A stretch of DNA of 64,000 nt from Bacillota bacterium. Its GTDB lineage: Bacteria; Bacillota; UBA4882; UBA8346. Shown in pieces: positions 33,234 to 42,329 of the stretch. The DNA is taken from assembly GCA_023400055.1 (NCBI GenBank), contig JAEXFN010000020.1, forward strand, positions 124,001 to 188,000, given 5' to 3'. How positions within the stretch are numbered: position 1 is the stretch's first letter; every line of letters begins with the position of its first letter. The notes beneath the pieces are model-generated. The model was not told the origin of the DNA and ran no database searches. It saw nothing but the letters and a program-made list of their open reading frames with translations. The translations under genes were made by a program, and so were the position numbers.

Positions 33234-33923
33234 ATGGCGTTGTCGTTATACCGCAATTTATTATTCGATCTCGATGGCACTTTAACCGATTCTGCCGCGG
33301 GAATCGTTCATTCGGTTGAGTATGCCCTGGCCAAAATGGGCATTTCTGAGGCCGACCGGGGTGCCTTGCTGCGCTTTATCGGCCCGCCGCTAGTGGAATC
33401 ATTTCAACGTTTTTACGGCATGGATTTCGAAACCGCCTGGCAAGCGGTGCAGTTTTACCGGGAGTATTTCGGGAAGACCGGCATCTTCGAAAATAGGGTC
33501 TATCCCGGCATTTCGGAGCTGTTGGCTGATTTAAAACGCCGTGATTTTCGGTTAGCGGTCGCTACTTCCAAACCGACGGTTTTTAGTGAAAGAATTCTGG
33601 TCCATTTCGGCCTGGACCAGTTTTTCGACCGGATCATCGGCAGTGAACTGGATGGGTCGCGCAGCGCCAAAAGCGATGTCGTTGCCGCAGTCTTGGCCGC
33701 GTCCGCTGATATGGATCCGAACCGCCCGAATGCCGCGATGATTGGCGATCGGGAACATGATATCATTGGTGCCAGAAATAACGGCATCGCCGCCATCGCC
33801 GTCGCCTACGGCTATGGAACGATCGGCGAATTGACGGCAGCCCGACCCGATCGGATCGTCCATTCGGTTTCGGAACTGCGGGATTTTCTGCTCGGCAACC
33901 CTGCGGAAAGACGCAAAGGATAA
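33234..33923 (+). CDS. HAD hydrolase, phosphoglycolate phosphatase-like
   Basis: 229-aa HAD enzyme of the Gph/PpaX group. Motif I is DLDGTLTDSAAGI (near residues 12-24) with an alpha-helical C1 cap. Motif II/III includes VATSKP and motif IV is MIGDREHDIIGARNNG. Known members hydrolyse phosphoglycolate or pyrophosphate; the exact substrate is open. GAGGCAGGG stands upstream of the ATG. The MprF-like gene starts 55 nt after it. Confidence 0.85.
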   Translation: MALSLYRNLLFDLDGTLTDSAAGIVHSVEYALAKMGISEADRGALLRFIGPPLVESFQRFYGMDFETAWQAVQFYREYFGKTGIFENRVYPGISELLADLKRRDFRLAVATSKPTVFSERILVHFGLDQFFDRIIGSELDGSRSAKSDVVAAVLAASADMDPNRPNAAMIGDREHDIIGARNNGIAAIAVAYGYGTIGELTAARPDRIVHSVSELRDFLLGNPAERRKG

Positions 33924-33978
33924 AGGAGATCTGATTACCATCGCCTTCCCATTCTCGTTCGCTAATGGAGTTACCGGG

Positions 33979-35760
33979 GTGAGAACCGCCATTGAGGCTT
34001 TGATGATCGGCGGATTCGTCATTTTAATCCCCCAAGTGTCGGGCCTTATCCTGACCAAGTTTTCCGCGGGCAAAGATGATATGGTCCGCTCCCGGGTTGA
34101 ACAGGCGAATGTCCGGGCAGCAGCGCTCCTGACCGGGATCATGGGGATCGTCAATATCTTATCCGGATTGACCCCCGCCGTGACCGAAAGAATGCGTGTA
34201 CTAGAGCTGTGGTCGCCGTTGGCCGTCCGGCACGGCAGCCGCCTCGCCGCGACTTTGGCCGGATTTGCGCTCCTGTTGCTGGCGGGCAATTTATGGCGGC
34301 GCAAAAGGGTCGCTTGGTTTTTAACGATTCAATTATTAATTATCTCGATTATCAGCCATTTTTTGAAAGGGCTCGATTACGAGGAAGCTTTTTTGGGCAT
34401 AGTGGTCACCGGCTGGCTGCTTTTTTTGCATCATCATTTTCAGGCCCGTTCCGATCTCCCCTCCATCAAACAGGGATTGCGTATCTTGCAGTATTCGGTG
34501 CTGTTTGTCTTGGGCTACGGGATTTGCGGTTTTTACATCCTGGACCGCCATTTCAGTATCGATTTCGGTTTTTGGACCGCCATCCGCCAAACTTTCATCA
34601 TGTTCATCCAATTCGATAATCCGGGACTGGTGCCGGTGACCCGCTTCGGCCGTTATTTTGCTAACTCCATCTATACCATCAGCGCGATTACCTTGGCTTA
34701 TTCGTTGATCATGTTAATCCGGCCGGTCTTTGTCCACCAGCCGGCCACGGCCGAAGAGCGGGAGCAGGCCCGCCGGATCGTTGAAAGCTTTGGCCGGACT
34801 TCTCTGGCGCGTTTTACGCTTTTTAACGACAAGAGTTATTTCTTCTCAACCGGAGGATCGCTCTTTGCCTTTATGGTGAAAGGCCGAACCGCGCTGGTCT
34901 TGGGCGATCCGATCGGCCCGGCGTACGATGTGAAGCCGGCTCTTATGGAGTTTGTCAAATACTGCGCGGCCAACGACTGGAGTCCGGTCCTGTACCAAAC
35001 GACCGCCGCTTATCTGGCGATCTACCGTTCGCTGGCTTTCAGCAGCATCACCATTGGTCAGGAGGCCATTGTCGATCTCCGGGAGTTCACCCTAAACGGC
35101 CCCGCTTTCAAGGGAGTCCGCAATACCTGTAACCGTCTGGGTAAACTTGGCCTCCGGGCTGAGATGCTTGAGCCTCCCTTATCCGATGAGCTCATCCTGC
35201 AATTGCGGATCATCAGCGACGAATGGCTTAGCCTGATGCATGGCCGCGAGAAAGGCTTTGCGCTCGGCTGGTTTGATGATGATTACGTCCGGCAAAGCCG
35301 GGTGATGATTATCCGTTCCGCGGAAGGGGCCATCGACGCATTTGCCAACATTGTCCCCGAATATCAGCGAAATGAGGCGGCCATCGACCTGATGCGCCGG
35401 CGCCGCCACGTCGAAAACGGAACGATGGAGTATCTCTTTGCTTCTTTATTGCTCTGGGGCAGGGACGCCGGTTTGGACTCGATCAGCCTGGGATTGAGCG
35501 CCTTGGCGGGAGTGGGCGCCGAGTCGGCGGCCCCGGTTCCGGAAAAAGTTTTAAACTATATTTACGATCATATTAGCAACTTTTATAATTTTAAAGGTCT
35601 GCACACTTTTAAATCGAAATTCCAACCCCATTGGGAACCCCGTTACCTCGTTTACCCCGGGAATCCCAGCCTGCCAAGGGCTTTGACTGCCTTGGTGCGG
35701 GCGGATTCGGGTGATGACTTTTGGCGTTCTTGGTTGAGCTTTCCGATCAAGTTTAAATGA
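33979..35760 (+). CDS. MprF-like DUF2156 membrane protein
   Basis: 593 aa. The N-terminal part (residues 1-250) has about seven membrane segments. The C-terminal half is a DUF2156 (GNAT-like) domain as in phosphatidylglycerol lysyltransferases, with FNDKSYFFS, GDPIGPAYDV, NRLGKLGLRAEM, EYLFASLLLWG and ending FKSKFQPHWEPRYLVYP. Such proteins attach lysine or alanine to membrane phosphatidylglycerol and confer resistance to cationic peptides. The membrane part is shorter than in full MprF, which has a separate flippase section. The start is GTG at 33979 with GGAG 8 nt upstream. Confidence 0.85.
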   Translation: MRTAIEALMIGGFVILIPQVSGLILTKFSAGKDDMVRSRVEQANVRAAALLTGIMGIVNILSGLTPAVTERMRVLELWSPLAVRHGSRLAATLAGFALLLLAGNLWRRKRVAWFLTIQLLIISIISHFLKGLDYEEAFLGIVVTGWLLFLHHHFQARSDLPSIKQGLRILQYSVLFVLGYGICGFYILDRHFSIDFGFWTAIRQTFIMFIQFDNPGLVPVTRFGRYFANSIYTISAITLAYSLIMLIRPVFVHQPATAEEREQARRIVESFGRTSLARFTLFNDKSYFFSTGGSLFAFMVKGRTALVLGDPIGPAYDVKPALMEFVKYCAANDWSPVLYQTTAAYLAIYRSLAFSSITIGQEAIVDLREFTLNGPAFKGVRNTCNRLGKLGLRAEMLEPPLSDELILQLRIISDEWLSLMHGREKGFALGWFDDDYVRQSRVMIIRSAEGAIDAFANIVPEYQRNEAAIDLMRRRRHVENGTMEYLFASLLLWGRDAGLDSISLGLSALAGVGAESAAPVPEKVLNYIYDHISNFYNFKGLHTFKSKFQPHWEPRYLVYPGNPSLPRALTALVRADSGDDFWRSWLSFPIKFK

Positions 35761-35861
35761 AGCAAGACCTATTCACAAGGATAACAGATGGAAAAACAAA
35801 CCGGTTTCCCGATCCATCGGATGAGCCCGGTTAAGTTAAATCAGAGCGAAGGAGACCAACG

Positions 35862-36533
35862 ATGAGCTACAAACAGGAATTTGTTGAATTCATGGTTCGC
35901 GCCAATGTTTTAACCTTTGGTGATTTTGTGACCAAAAGCGGGCGCCAGACGCCTTATTTCGTGAATACCGGCAATTACAAGACTGGCGCGCAAATCGCCA
36001 AGTTGGGCGAGATTTACGCGGAATGTATCAAAAACCAGGTGGGCCAGAATTTCGATTTGCTTTACGGACCGGCTTATAAAGGTATTCCTTTGGCCGTTAC
36101 GACCGCTGTCGCTTTGTATCAACGGTACCAATGGGATGTTCCCTATTGTTTTAACCGAAAGGAACAGAAAGACCATGGCGAGGGCGGAGGGCTCATTGGC
36201 TGGAAGCCGCGCGACGGCGAACGAGTTTTAATTATTGAAGATGTGATCACTGCCGGCACTTCGGTCCGGGAAAGCTTGGCGCTCTTAAAATCAGTGGCGC
36301 AGGTGAATATCGGTGATTTGGTGGTCGCGGTGGACCGCCGCGAACGCGGAACCAACGGCCGGCAGACCGCTCTTCAGGAGCTGGAGACGGCTTTGGGGAT
36401 CCAGACCCACCCGATCGTAACCATTGACGAAATCGTCGCTTTCCTGCATAATCGGGAGATAGACGGCAGGATTATCATTGACGATTCTATAAAAATGAAG
36501 ATCGAAGAATATTTACAAGCGTATGGCGTTTAA
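35862..36533 (+). CDS. pyrE: Orotate phosphoribosyltransferase
   Basis: 223-aa enzyme joining orotate and PRPP in pyrimidine synthesis. The PRPP-binding motif VLIIEDVITAGTSVRES is near residues 123-139. FNRKEQKDHGEGG, the flexible catalytic loop, is near 103-115. GAAGGAGA precedes the ATG. No other pyr gene is adjacent, and I see no PyrR-type attenuator in the 100-nt leader. Confidence 0.95.
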   Translation: MSYKQEFVEFMVRANVLTFGDFVTKSGRQTPYFVNTGNYKTGAQIAKLGEIYAECIKNQVGQNFDLLYGPAYKGIPLAVTTAVALYQRYQWDVPYCFNRKEQKDHGEGGGLIGWKPRDGERVLIIEDVITAGTSVRESLALLKSVAQVNIGDLVVAVDRRERGTNGRQTALQELETALGIQTHPIVTIDEIVAFLHNREIDGRIIIDDSIKMKIEEYLQAYGV

Positions 36534-36605
36534 GTTCTGAGCTTTTGTGATCACCCGAACCTTCGGACAGGGTTTGTCACAACGCTTTTAGATCAACCGT
36601 AAGAA

Positions 36606-36641
36606 AAAAGGCTGTTGGTCCCGGCCAACAGCCTTTTCTTG
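36606..36641. terminator. Bidirectional terminator between pyrE and the convergent unknown gene
   Basis: AAAAGGCTGTTGG pairs perfectly with CCAACAGCCTTTT, with A and T runs on either side. Confidence 0.8.
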
Positions 36642-36660
36642 TCCAATGTCCTCTGCTGGC

Positions 36661-36969
36661 TCAGGGATCGGCAAATACGGTTACTTTTAGTGCCGCCAAT
36701 TGTAATAATCCCAATACCGTGTTCAATTCCTGGGCAGTTATGGTCACCGCGCCGCTGATAATGGCTTCGGCTTGATTAAGAACTTGCAAGATCTCCTGCT
36801 GCCGGAAGAACCGCACTGGAAACTCACGAATAGCGCCCTTAACCAATTCAAAGGTCGTCACTAATGTGGTCCGGAAAGTGCTTGTAAAGGCCGCCGGATT
36901 TCCTAATAGAGCCGCAACGGATTGTGACAGCCGTTCGATACTGCTAAGGATGGATATTGCAGTACTCAT
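36661..36969 (-). CDS. Protein of unknown function (102 aa)
   Basis: I do not recognise this protein. It is predicted all-helical and rich in Ala, Leu, Thr and Ser, with no Cys and no clear membrane segment. It begins MSTAISILSSIERLSQSVAA. The ATG at 36969 has GGGGGTGA 6 nt upstream; the longer frame to 37020 has none. It lies alone between pyrE and the liv operon and faces pyrE across a terminator. Confidence 0.6.
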   Translation of the reverse strand: MSTAISILSSIERLSQSVAALLGNPAAFTSTFRTTLVTTFELVKGAIREFPVRFFRQQEILQVLNQAEAIISGAVTITAQELNTVLGLLQLAALKVTVFADP

Positions 36970-37280
36970 GAAATCACCCCCGATATTATAATATGGAGTA
37001 TTTATAAACAAGTGGCGCAAAGCGTACGGTAAAATGATATAATACTATAAAAAACCGCATAAATAACATAATCGGAAATCATAACATCATTCTGCCGTGA
37101 ATATGAATCAACATGCCGATTGTAGGCGATATAACGTCTTTTGGGAACGGGGTTATGTGATGTCCGTGACAGTTTTCAAAGAAAAAGGTGCTTATATATT
37201 ACATTTACAATGGTGTGCAAAAGGGATTTCCCGATGTTTGTAGAACATTAACTGCTACAACTATTTTTAGAGGGGGTAAA

Positions 37281-38441
37281 GTGCTGATGAGGTTAAAGAA
37301 GAGCGGGATCATTCTATTAGCGCTGATGTTGACAATCTTGGCGATTGTCGGGATCGGCCAAGCGAAGGAGAATGTCGTCAAGATCGGCTTTCTTGGCGCA
37401 CTTACCGGAGATGTGGCAATGTACGGGCAGCCGACCCTTTTGGGAATGAAAATGGCCGCCGATAAAATCAACCAATCCGGCGGGGTGAATCAGGCGAAGA
37501 TCGAAATTGTGGAAGCCGATAATCGCGGCGACAAGCAGGAGGCCGCCTCCATCGTCCAAAAATTTATCAGCCGCGACAAGGTTGCCGCCATCGTCGGCGA
37601 TCCGACCACCGGCATTACCAAAGTGGCCGCTCCGATCTGTGAACGGAACCGGGTGGTCTTGCTGTCAGCCGGCGCTACCGGAACCGGTGTGGTCGAGCTG
37701 GGTAAATACATCTTCCGGGATACGCTTTTGGATACAGTAGCGGTTCCGGCTCTGATCGATTATTTTACCAAAAATCTCGGTTACAAGAAAGTAGCGGTAA
37801 TTACTTCCGACAATAATGATTACAGCGTCGGACTGACGCAAGTGTTTAAGAACGCCGTTAAAGGAAAAAGCCTGCAGATCATCACCGAAGAGAAGGTTAA
37901 GGACGGCGATAAGGATTTTAGCGCGCAGATCACCAATATCAAAGCGAAAAATCCCGATATTATCTTTTTCTCCGGGTATTACACCGAGGGCGCTTTGATC
38001 ATGAAAGAGGCCCGCAAACAAGGTATAAAAATCGTTTTATTCGGCGGCGACGGGCTTTATTCGCCGACGTTGATCAGTCTGGGCGGCTCGGCCATTGAGG
38101 GCAGCATGGTTTATGTCGGATTCTCGCCGGAACAGCCGACGCCGGAGACCGCTAAATTCATTGACGAGTTTAAGAGTCAAAATAAAGGTAAAATTCCCGG
38201 CCTTTTTGAGACGCAAGGGTATGACGCGGTCAATATCTTGGCGGAAGCGATGAAACGGGCCAAGAGTAACGAGCCGACCAAGTTCCGCAACGAGGTTGCC
38301 AAAACCAAAGCTTATAAAGGCGTTTCCGGAACCATAACCTTTCAGGCCAATCAGGAGCCGGTTAAGAGTCCGGTTTATCTGTTAGAGGTTAAAAACGGCC
38401 AATATGCTTTAAAGACGAAAGTGCCGGTCCATCTGAAATAG
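37281..38441 (+). CDS. livK: Branched-chain amino-acid type ABC binding protein
   Basis: 386-aa periplasmic binding protein of family 4 (LivJ/LivK). The signal peptide has a hydrophobic core near residues 8-24 and ends near IGQAKEN. No lipobox Cys is present. The mature part begins VVKIGFLGALTGDVAMYGQ and includes ADNRGDKQEA and GATGTGVVEL, characteristic of the fold. GAGGGGG stands 4 nt before the GTG at 37281 and 10 nt before the ATG at 37287; either could be the start. It is the first gene of a complete liv operon, followed by a hairpin that may limit expression of the permease genes. Confidence 0.9.
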   Translation: MLMRLKKSGIILLALMLTILAIVGIGQAKENVVKIGFLGALTGDVAMYGQPTLLGMKMAADKINQSGGVNQAKIEIVEADNRGDKQEAASIVQKFISRDKVAAIVGDPTTGITKVAAPICERNRVVLLSAGATGTGVVELGKYIFRDTLLDTVAVPALIDYFTKNLGYKKVAVITSDNNDYSVGLTQVFKNAVKGKSLQIITEEKVKDGDKDFSAQITNIKAKNPDIIFFSGYYTEGALIMKEARKQGIKIVLFGGDGLYSPTLISLGGSAIEGSMVYVGFSPEQPTPETAKFIDEFKSQNKGKIPGLFETQGYDAVNILAEAMKRAKSNEPTKFRNEVAKTKAYKGVSGTITFQANQEPVKSPVYLLEVKNGQYALKTKVPVHLK

Positions 38442-38461
38442 ACCGGAGGTGGAGCGTTGAA

Positions 38462-38501
38462 GCAAGGCCGCTAACTACGCTAGGGGGTTAGTGGCCTTGT
38501 A
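38462..38501 (+). promoter_or_regulatory. Hairpin between livK and livH
   Basis: CAAGGCCGCTAAC pairs with GTTAGTGGCCTTG (one G-T pair) across about 12 nt, with no T run after it. Such hairpins often protect the binding-protein mRNA or reduce read-through so that more binding protein than permease is made. Confidence 0.55.
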
Positions 38502-38519
38502 GCGTTAAGGAGGAGCGCT

Positions 38520-39395
38520 ATGTTCTGGCAACAGTTGATAAACGGTTTAACCCTCGGTTTTACCTACGCCTTGATCGCCTTGGGTTATACCATGGTTTAC
38601 GGAATTATCCAGTTAATCAATTTTGCGCATGGTGAAATTTTTATGATGGGAGCCTTTGTCGCGCTCCTGCTGGTGGCCGTTTTTCATTTTAACATTTTCA
38701 TCGCCATGATTTTAGCGATGGCTTTCTGTATGCTTCTGGGAGTAATCACCGAATTCGTGGCTTACCGGCCGCTCCGCAAATCGGGCCGACTGTCCGCCCT
38801 AATTTCGGCAATCGGGGTGTCGACTTTCCTGTCCACCTTGGCATTACTGCTGTTCGGAGCCGACGCCAAAGGATTCCCCGATAGCAGTTTTCCGGTCGTT
38901 CAATTCAAAATCGGCTCAGCGACGCTTTCATCGTTACAATTATTAATTTTCGGGGTCGCTGCGTTTTTGATGCTGGCTTTAGAGTTTATCGTCCACAAAA
39001 CGAAACTGGGCAAAGCCATGCGCGCCACCTCTCAGGATTACAATACCGCCGCCTTAATGGGGATCAATGTGAATTGGATTATCTCTTTCACCTTTGCGCT
39101 GGGTTCTTCGCTGGCTGCCGCCGGAGGGGTACTCGTCGGTCTCTATTTCAATGCCGTAACCTGGAACATGGGTTTAATGGCCGGGTTAAAGGCCTTTTGT
39201 GCGGCAGTGCTTGGAGGAATCGGCTCTATCCCCGGAGCCATGCTCGGCGGAGTATTTCTGGGAGTCGCCGAGGTTTTTGGCGTGGCCGCAGGTTTTTCAT
39301 CGTATCGCGATGCAATCGCCTTTGCCATTTTGGTTTTGGTGCTCTTAATCAGGCCGACCGGATTTTTCGGGCTCAAGATACAAAAGAAAGTGTAG
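38520..39395 (+). CDS. livH: Branched-chain amino-acid ABC permease LivH
   Basis: 291-aa permease with about eight hydrophobic segments. It begins with LINGLTLGFTYALIALGYTMVYGIIQLINFAHGE, of which the last part (LINFAHGE) is the LivH signature. AAGGAGG lies just before the ATG. livM follows after 10 nt. Confidence 0.95.
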   Translation: MFWQQLINGLTLGFTYALIALGYTMVYGIIQLINFAHGEIFMMGAFVALLLVAVFHFNIFIAMILAMAFCMLLGVITEFVAYRPLRKSGRLSALISAIGVSTFLSTLALLLFGADAKGFPDSSFPVVQFKIGSATLSSLQLLIFGVAAFLMLALEFIVHKTKLGKAMRATSQDYNTAALMGINVNWIISFTFALGSSLAAAGGVLVGLYFNAVTWNMGLMAGLKAFCAAVLGGIGSIPGAMLGGVFLGVAEVFGVAAGFSSYRDAIAFAILVLVLLIRPTGFFGLKIQKKV

Positions 39396-39405
39396 GTAGT
39401 CAGGT

Positions 39406-40308
39406 GTGGGAGAACTGCTACAAGCTCCGTTAAATTGGATTGATCCATATATTCTACAGATACTGGTCAATATCGGAATCGCCATCATCTTGGCGCTCGG
39501 TTTAAACTTGATCACCGGTATCACCGGACAGTTGTCCTTAGGCCATGCGGCTTTCATGAGCATTGGCGCCTTCAGCGGCGCGATTTTAACCATCAAGTTG
39601 GGCCTGCCTTTCAGCCTGAATATCGTCGCCTCCGGATTGATTGCCGCCTTTTCCGGGATAATTATCGGTTTTCCTACTTTGCGTCTTTCCGGAGATTATT
39701 TGGCGATCGCTACCATAGGATTTGCCGAGATCATCAAAGTCATCTTTTTAAATTTGGATATCACCAACCGGGCGCTCGGCTTATCGGTTCCGCTACCGCA
39801 TACCCCGGTTCCGTTACCGTTCTATGTCTGGTTTGTCGCGATTTTGAGTATCGCTGCCGTAAGTGCCATTCAGAACTCCCGGTTCGGCCGGGCATTGCAA
39901 GCCATCCGCGAGGATGAAATCGCTGCCGAAGCCATGGGGATCAATGCCACCCGCTATAAAATCCAGGCCTTCGCCATCGGCGCCTTCTTCGCCGGAGTAG
40001 GCGGCGCGTTTTATGCTCATTTTATCGCATATATCAATCCTTCCGATTTTGCCTTTTTAAAATCAGTGGATATCCTGAATATGGTCGTTCTGGGAGGACT
40101 GGGTAGCGTCCCTGGGACAGTACTGGGGGCTTCAATCCTGACAATTGCTCCTGAGTTCCTACGTTTCATGCAGCAATACCGCATGCTGGTGTACGGCGCT
40201 TTACTGGTATTTATGATGATTTTCCGGCCCAACGGCTTACTGGGCGGGGTGAGTATCCGTCGTCTGCTTTGGCGAAAATCCAACAAAGTTCCGGCCGGGA
40301 GGGGATGA
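39406..40308 (+). CDS. livM: Branched-chain amino-acid ABC permease LivM
   Basis: 300-aa permease. GITGQLSLGHAAFMSIGAF near residues 42-60 is the LivM signature. IREDEIAAEAMGINATRYK near residue 165 is its ATPase-contact loop. Start codon is GTG at 39406 with only a weak upstream ribosome site. livG begins 6 nt after the stop. Confidence 0.95.
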   Translation: MGELLQAPLNWIDPYILQILVNIGIAIILALGLNLITGITGQLSLGHAAFMSIGAFSGAILTIKLGLPFSLNIVASGLIAAFSGIIIGFPTLRLSGDYLAIATIGFAEIIKVIFLNLDITNRALGLSVPLPHTPVPLPFYVWFVAILSIAAVSAIQNSRFGRALQAIREDEIAAEAMGINATRYKIQAFAIGAFFAGVGGAFYAHFIAYINPSDFAFLKSVDILNMVVLGGLGSVPGTVLGASILTIAPEFLRFMQQYRMLVYGALLVFMMIFRPNGLLGGVSIRRLLWRKSNKVPAGRG

Positions 40309-40314
40309 GATACG

Positions 40315-41085
40315 GTGACGGTGGTACTTCGTTTAGAGGACATCTCGATCAACTTTGGCGGTTTAGTCGCTGTGAATAATTTTAGTATGGAGATTCAAGA
40401 GCGGGAGATTCTTTCGCTGATCGGACCCAATGGTGCAGGAAAATCAACCCTCTTTAACCTCATCTCCGGAATTTATAACCCGACTCGGGGTAAGATTTAC
40501 TTTGATAACCATGAGATCACTAACCTTAGGCCATACACCGTGGCGAAGCATGGCATCGGCCGGACCTTTCAAACCATTCATCTCTTCAACGAACTTTCAG
40601 TACTGGACAACGTATTGATTGGGGCGCATACCCGCGGTAAAGTCAACTTTCTCGGGGCTGTCCTGAAATTCTTGCCCCAGACCCAGAATGAAGAACATGC
40701 TTTAACCGAATGGGCCAAGGAATGTTTAGACCGCGTCGGGTTATTCGAGAAACGATTCGAGTTCGCCAAAAACCTTTCTTACGGCGAACAACGCTGTTTG
40801 GAGATTGCCCGGGCGCTTGCATTAAAACCAAGGCTGCTCTTGTTGGACGAACCGGCTGCCGGAATGAACCCCCAAGAAAAAAAGGAATTGATGGAACTGG
40901 TCCAATCGATTCGCAACACCGGGATTACCATCTTTCTGGTTGAACATGATATGAAATTCGTGATGAATATCTCGGATCGGATTGTTGTATTGGATTACGG
41001 CGCTAAAATCGCCGAAGGAATTCCGGAAACGGTGCGGAACGATCGAAAAGTAATCGAGGCCTATCTTGGCAAAGGGGTCCATTAA
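40315..41085 (+). CDS. livG: Branched-chain amino-acid ABC ATPase LivG
   Basis: 256-aa ATPase. Walker A is GPNGAGKSTLFNLISG, the signature is LSYGEQRCLEIARAL, and Walker B is LLLLDEPAAGMNPQE. The LivG-type terminal region IAEGIPETVRNDRKVIEAYLG is present. GTG start at 40315; GGAGGGG lies 10 nt upstream. It pairs with livF, which starts 3 nt after its stop. Confidence 0.95.
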   Translation: MTVVLRLEDISINFGGLVAVNNFSMEIQEREILSLIGPNGAGKSTLFNLISGIYNPTRGKIYFDNHEITNLRPYTVAKHGIGRTFQTIHLFNELSVLDNVLIGAHTRGKVNFLGAVLKFLPQTQNEEHALTEWAKECLDRVGLFEKRFEFAKNLSYGEQRCLEIARALALKPRLLLLDEPAAGMNPQEKKELMELVQSIRNTGITIFLVEHDMKFVMNISDRIVVLDYGAKIAEGIPETVRNDRKVIEAYLGKGVH

Positions 41086-41088
41086 ATA

Positions 41089-41793
41089 ATGCTGGAAATA
41101 AAGAGTCTTTCGGTAAATTACGGAGCCATCCGTGCCTTGACCAAAATATCGCTCGATGTGAGTTCCGGCGAAATCGTAGCGCTCATCGGCTCAAATGGCG
41201 CCGGTAAAACCACCACCTTAAATACGATCTCCGGGATTGTACCGGCCAGTGAAGGCCACATTATTTTTAACGGTCGGAATATTTCTAAAATTCCGCCGCA
41301 CCAGATTGCCGCCTTAGGGATCGCTCATGTTCCGGAAGGGCGACGGGTCTTCCCAAGAATGAGCGTGATGGAAAACTTGGAGATGGGAGCCTTTACTCGT
41401 CACGACCGGGAAGGGATTAGAACCAGTTTTAAGGAGGTTTTCAAACGTTTTCCGCGCCTAGAGGAACGCAAAAATCAACTGGCAGCCACGTTAAGCGGGG
41501 GAGAGCAGCAGATGCTGGCGATGGGGAGGGCTTTGATGGCCAAACCGACGCTGCTGCTGATGGATGAGCCATCGATGGGTTTAGCCCCGATGTTGGTGGA
41601 AGAAATTTTTAATATCATTCGGGAGATCAATCAATCCGGAACCACCATCTTATTAGTGGAACAGAATGCCCATATGGCACTGACCGTAGCGAACCGGGCC
41701 TTTGTTTTGGAAACCGGAAACATCGTTTTACAGGGTTCGGCCGCTGAACTATCAGCCAATCCGGAAGTCCGTCGCGCTTATCTCGGAGAATAA
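41089..41793 (+). CDS. livF: Branched-chain amino-acid ABC ATPase LivF
   Basis: 234-aa ATPase, with Walker A GSNGAGKTTTLNTISG. The LivF marker HVPEGRRVFPRMSVMENL is near residues 82-99. The signature is LSGGEQQMLAMGRAL and Walker B is LLLMDEPSMGLAP. It is the last gene of the operon; a long terminator hairpin follows. Confidence 0.95.
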   Translation: MLEIKSLSVNYGAIRALTKISLDVSSGEIVALIGSNGAGKTTTLNTISGIVPASEGHIIFNGRNISKIPPHQIAALGIAHVPEGRRVFPRMSVMENLEMGAFTRHDREGIRTSFKEVFKRFPRLEERKNQLAATLSGGEQQMLAMGRALMAKPTLLLMDEPSMGLAPMLVEEIFNIIREINQSGTTILLVEQNAHMALTVANRAFVLETGNIVLQGSAAELSANPEVRRAYLGE

Positions 41794-41818
41794 TTGCTCA
41801 TTGGATAAATTCAAATTT

Positions 41819-41865
41819 CAAAGTAAAAAGCAAACCTCTTTTAGATGGGTTTGCTTTTTACTTTG
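41819..41865. terminator. Bidirectional 18-bp terminator between livF and the anti-sigma gene
   Basis: CAAAGTAAAAAGCAAACC pairs perfectly with GGTTTGCTTTTTACTTTG around a 11-nt loop. It lies between convergent genes and can serve both. Confidence 0.8.
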
Positions 41866-41870
41866 AAAAA

Positions 41871-42329
41871 TTACGGCAATATGGAAGAAGCTTGATAAAT
41901 GGTGACCGGTTGATCAATTGATATATTTTGGTCATAAGCCACTGGACTTATCAGACCGGAAGAAGAACGCCGACTGGCAAGATGAGAAACGCTGGATTCA
42001 GACGGGAACAGAGCAGCAGTAGAAAGAAAAAACAATAGTAAACCAGCCGCTACCAATCCCAATCGTCCCCACCAAAGCAGATGAAACGAGGTGGGAATAA
42101 ACTCATGAGCTTCATAAGCCAATCGGGCCCGCAAACTGACTATGGGATCAAAATCATAACTTTCGGGAATCAGGTTTTCCAAACAACTTTTTAACTGCTG
42201 GATTTCCTGGTATTCCACATTGCACTCAGAGCAGGATATTAAATGCCTACGTAGTTCCCGTTTTTCATCACCATCCAACTCACGGTCGATGAAAGCGGAG
42301 ATCAAGCTTTGGACGTAATGACAATTCAT
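41871..42329 (-). CDS. Zinc-containing anti-sigma factor (RsiW-like)
   Basis: 152 aa. The N-terminal zinc anti-sigma domain has the H-x3-C-x2-C motif in HLISCSEC (near residues 29-36). One membrane segment (LGLVAAGLLLFFLSTAALF) lies near residue 85, and a short extracytoplasmic tail follows. Such factors hold an ECF sigma factor until regulated cleavage. Its start overlaps the sigma gene stop by one base (TAATG), which is standard for cognate pairs. Confidence 0.9.
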   Translation of the reverse strand: MNCHYVQSLISAFIDRELDGDEKRELRRHLISCSECNVEYQEIQQLKSCLENLIPESYDFDPIVSLRARLAYEAHEFIPTSFHLLWWGRLGLVAAGLLLFFLSTAALFPSESSVSHLASRRSSSGLISPVAYDQNISIDQPVTIYQASSILP

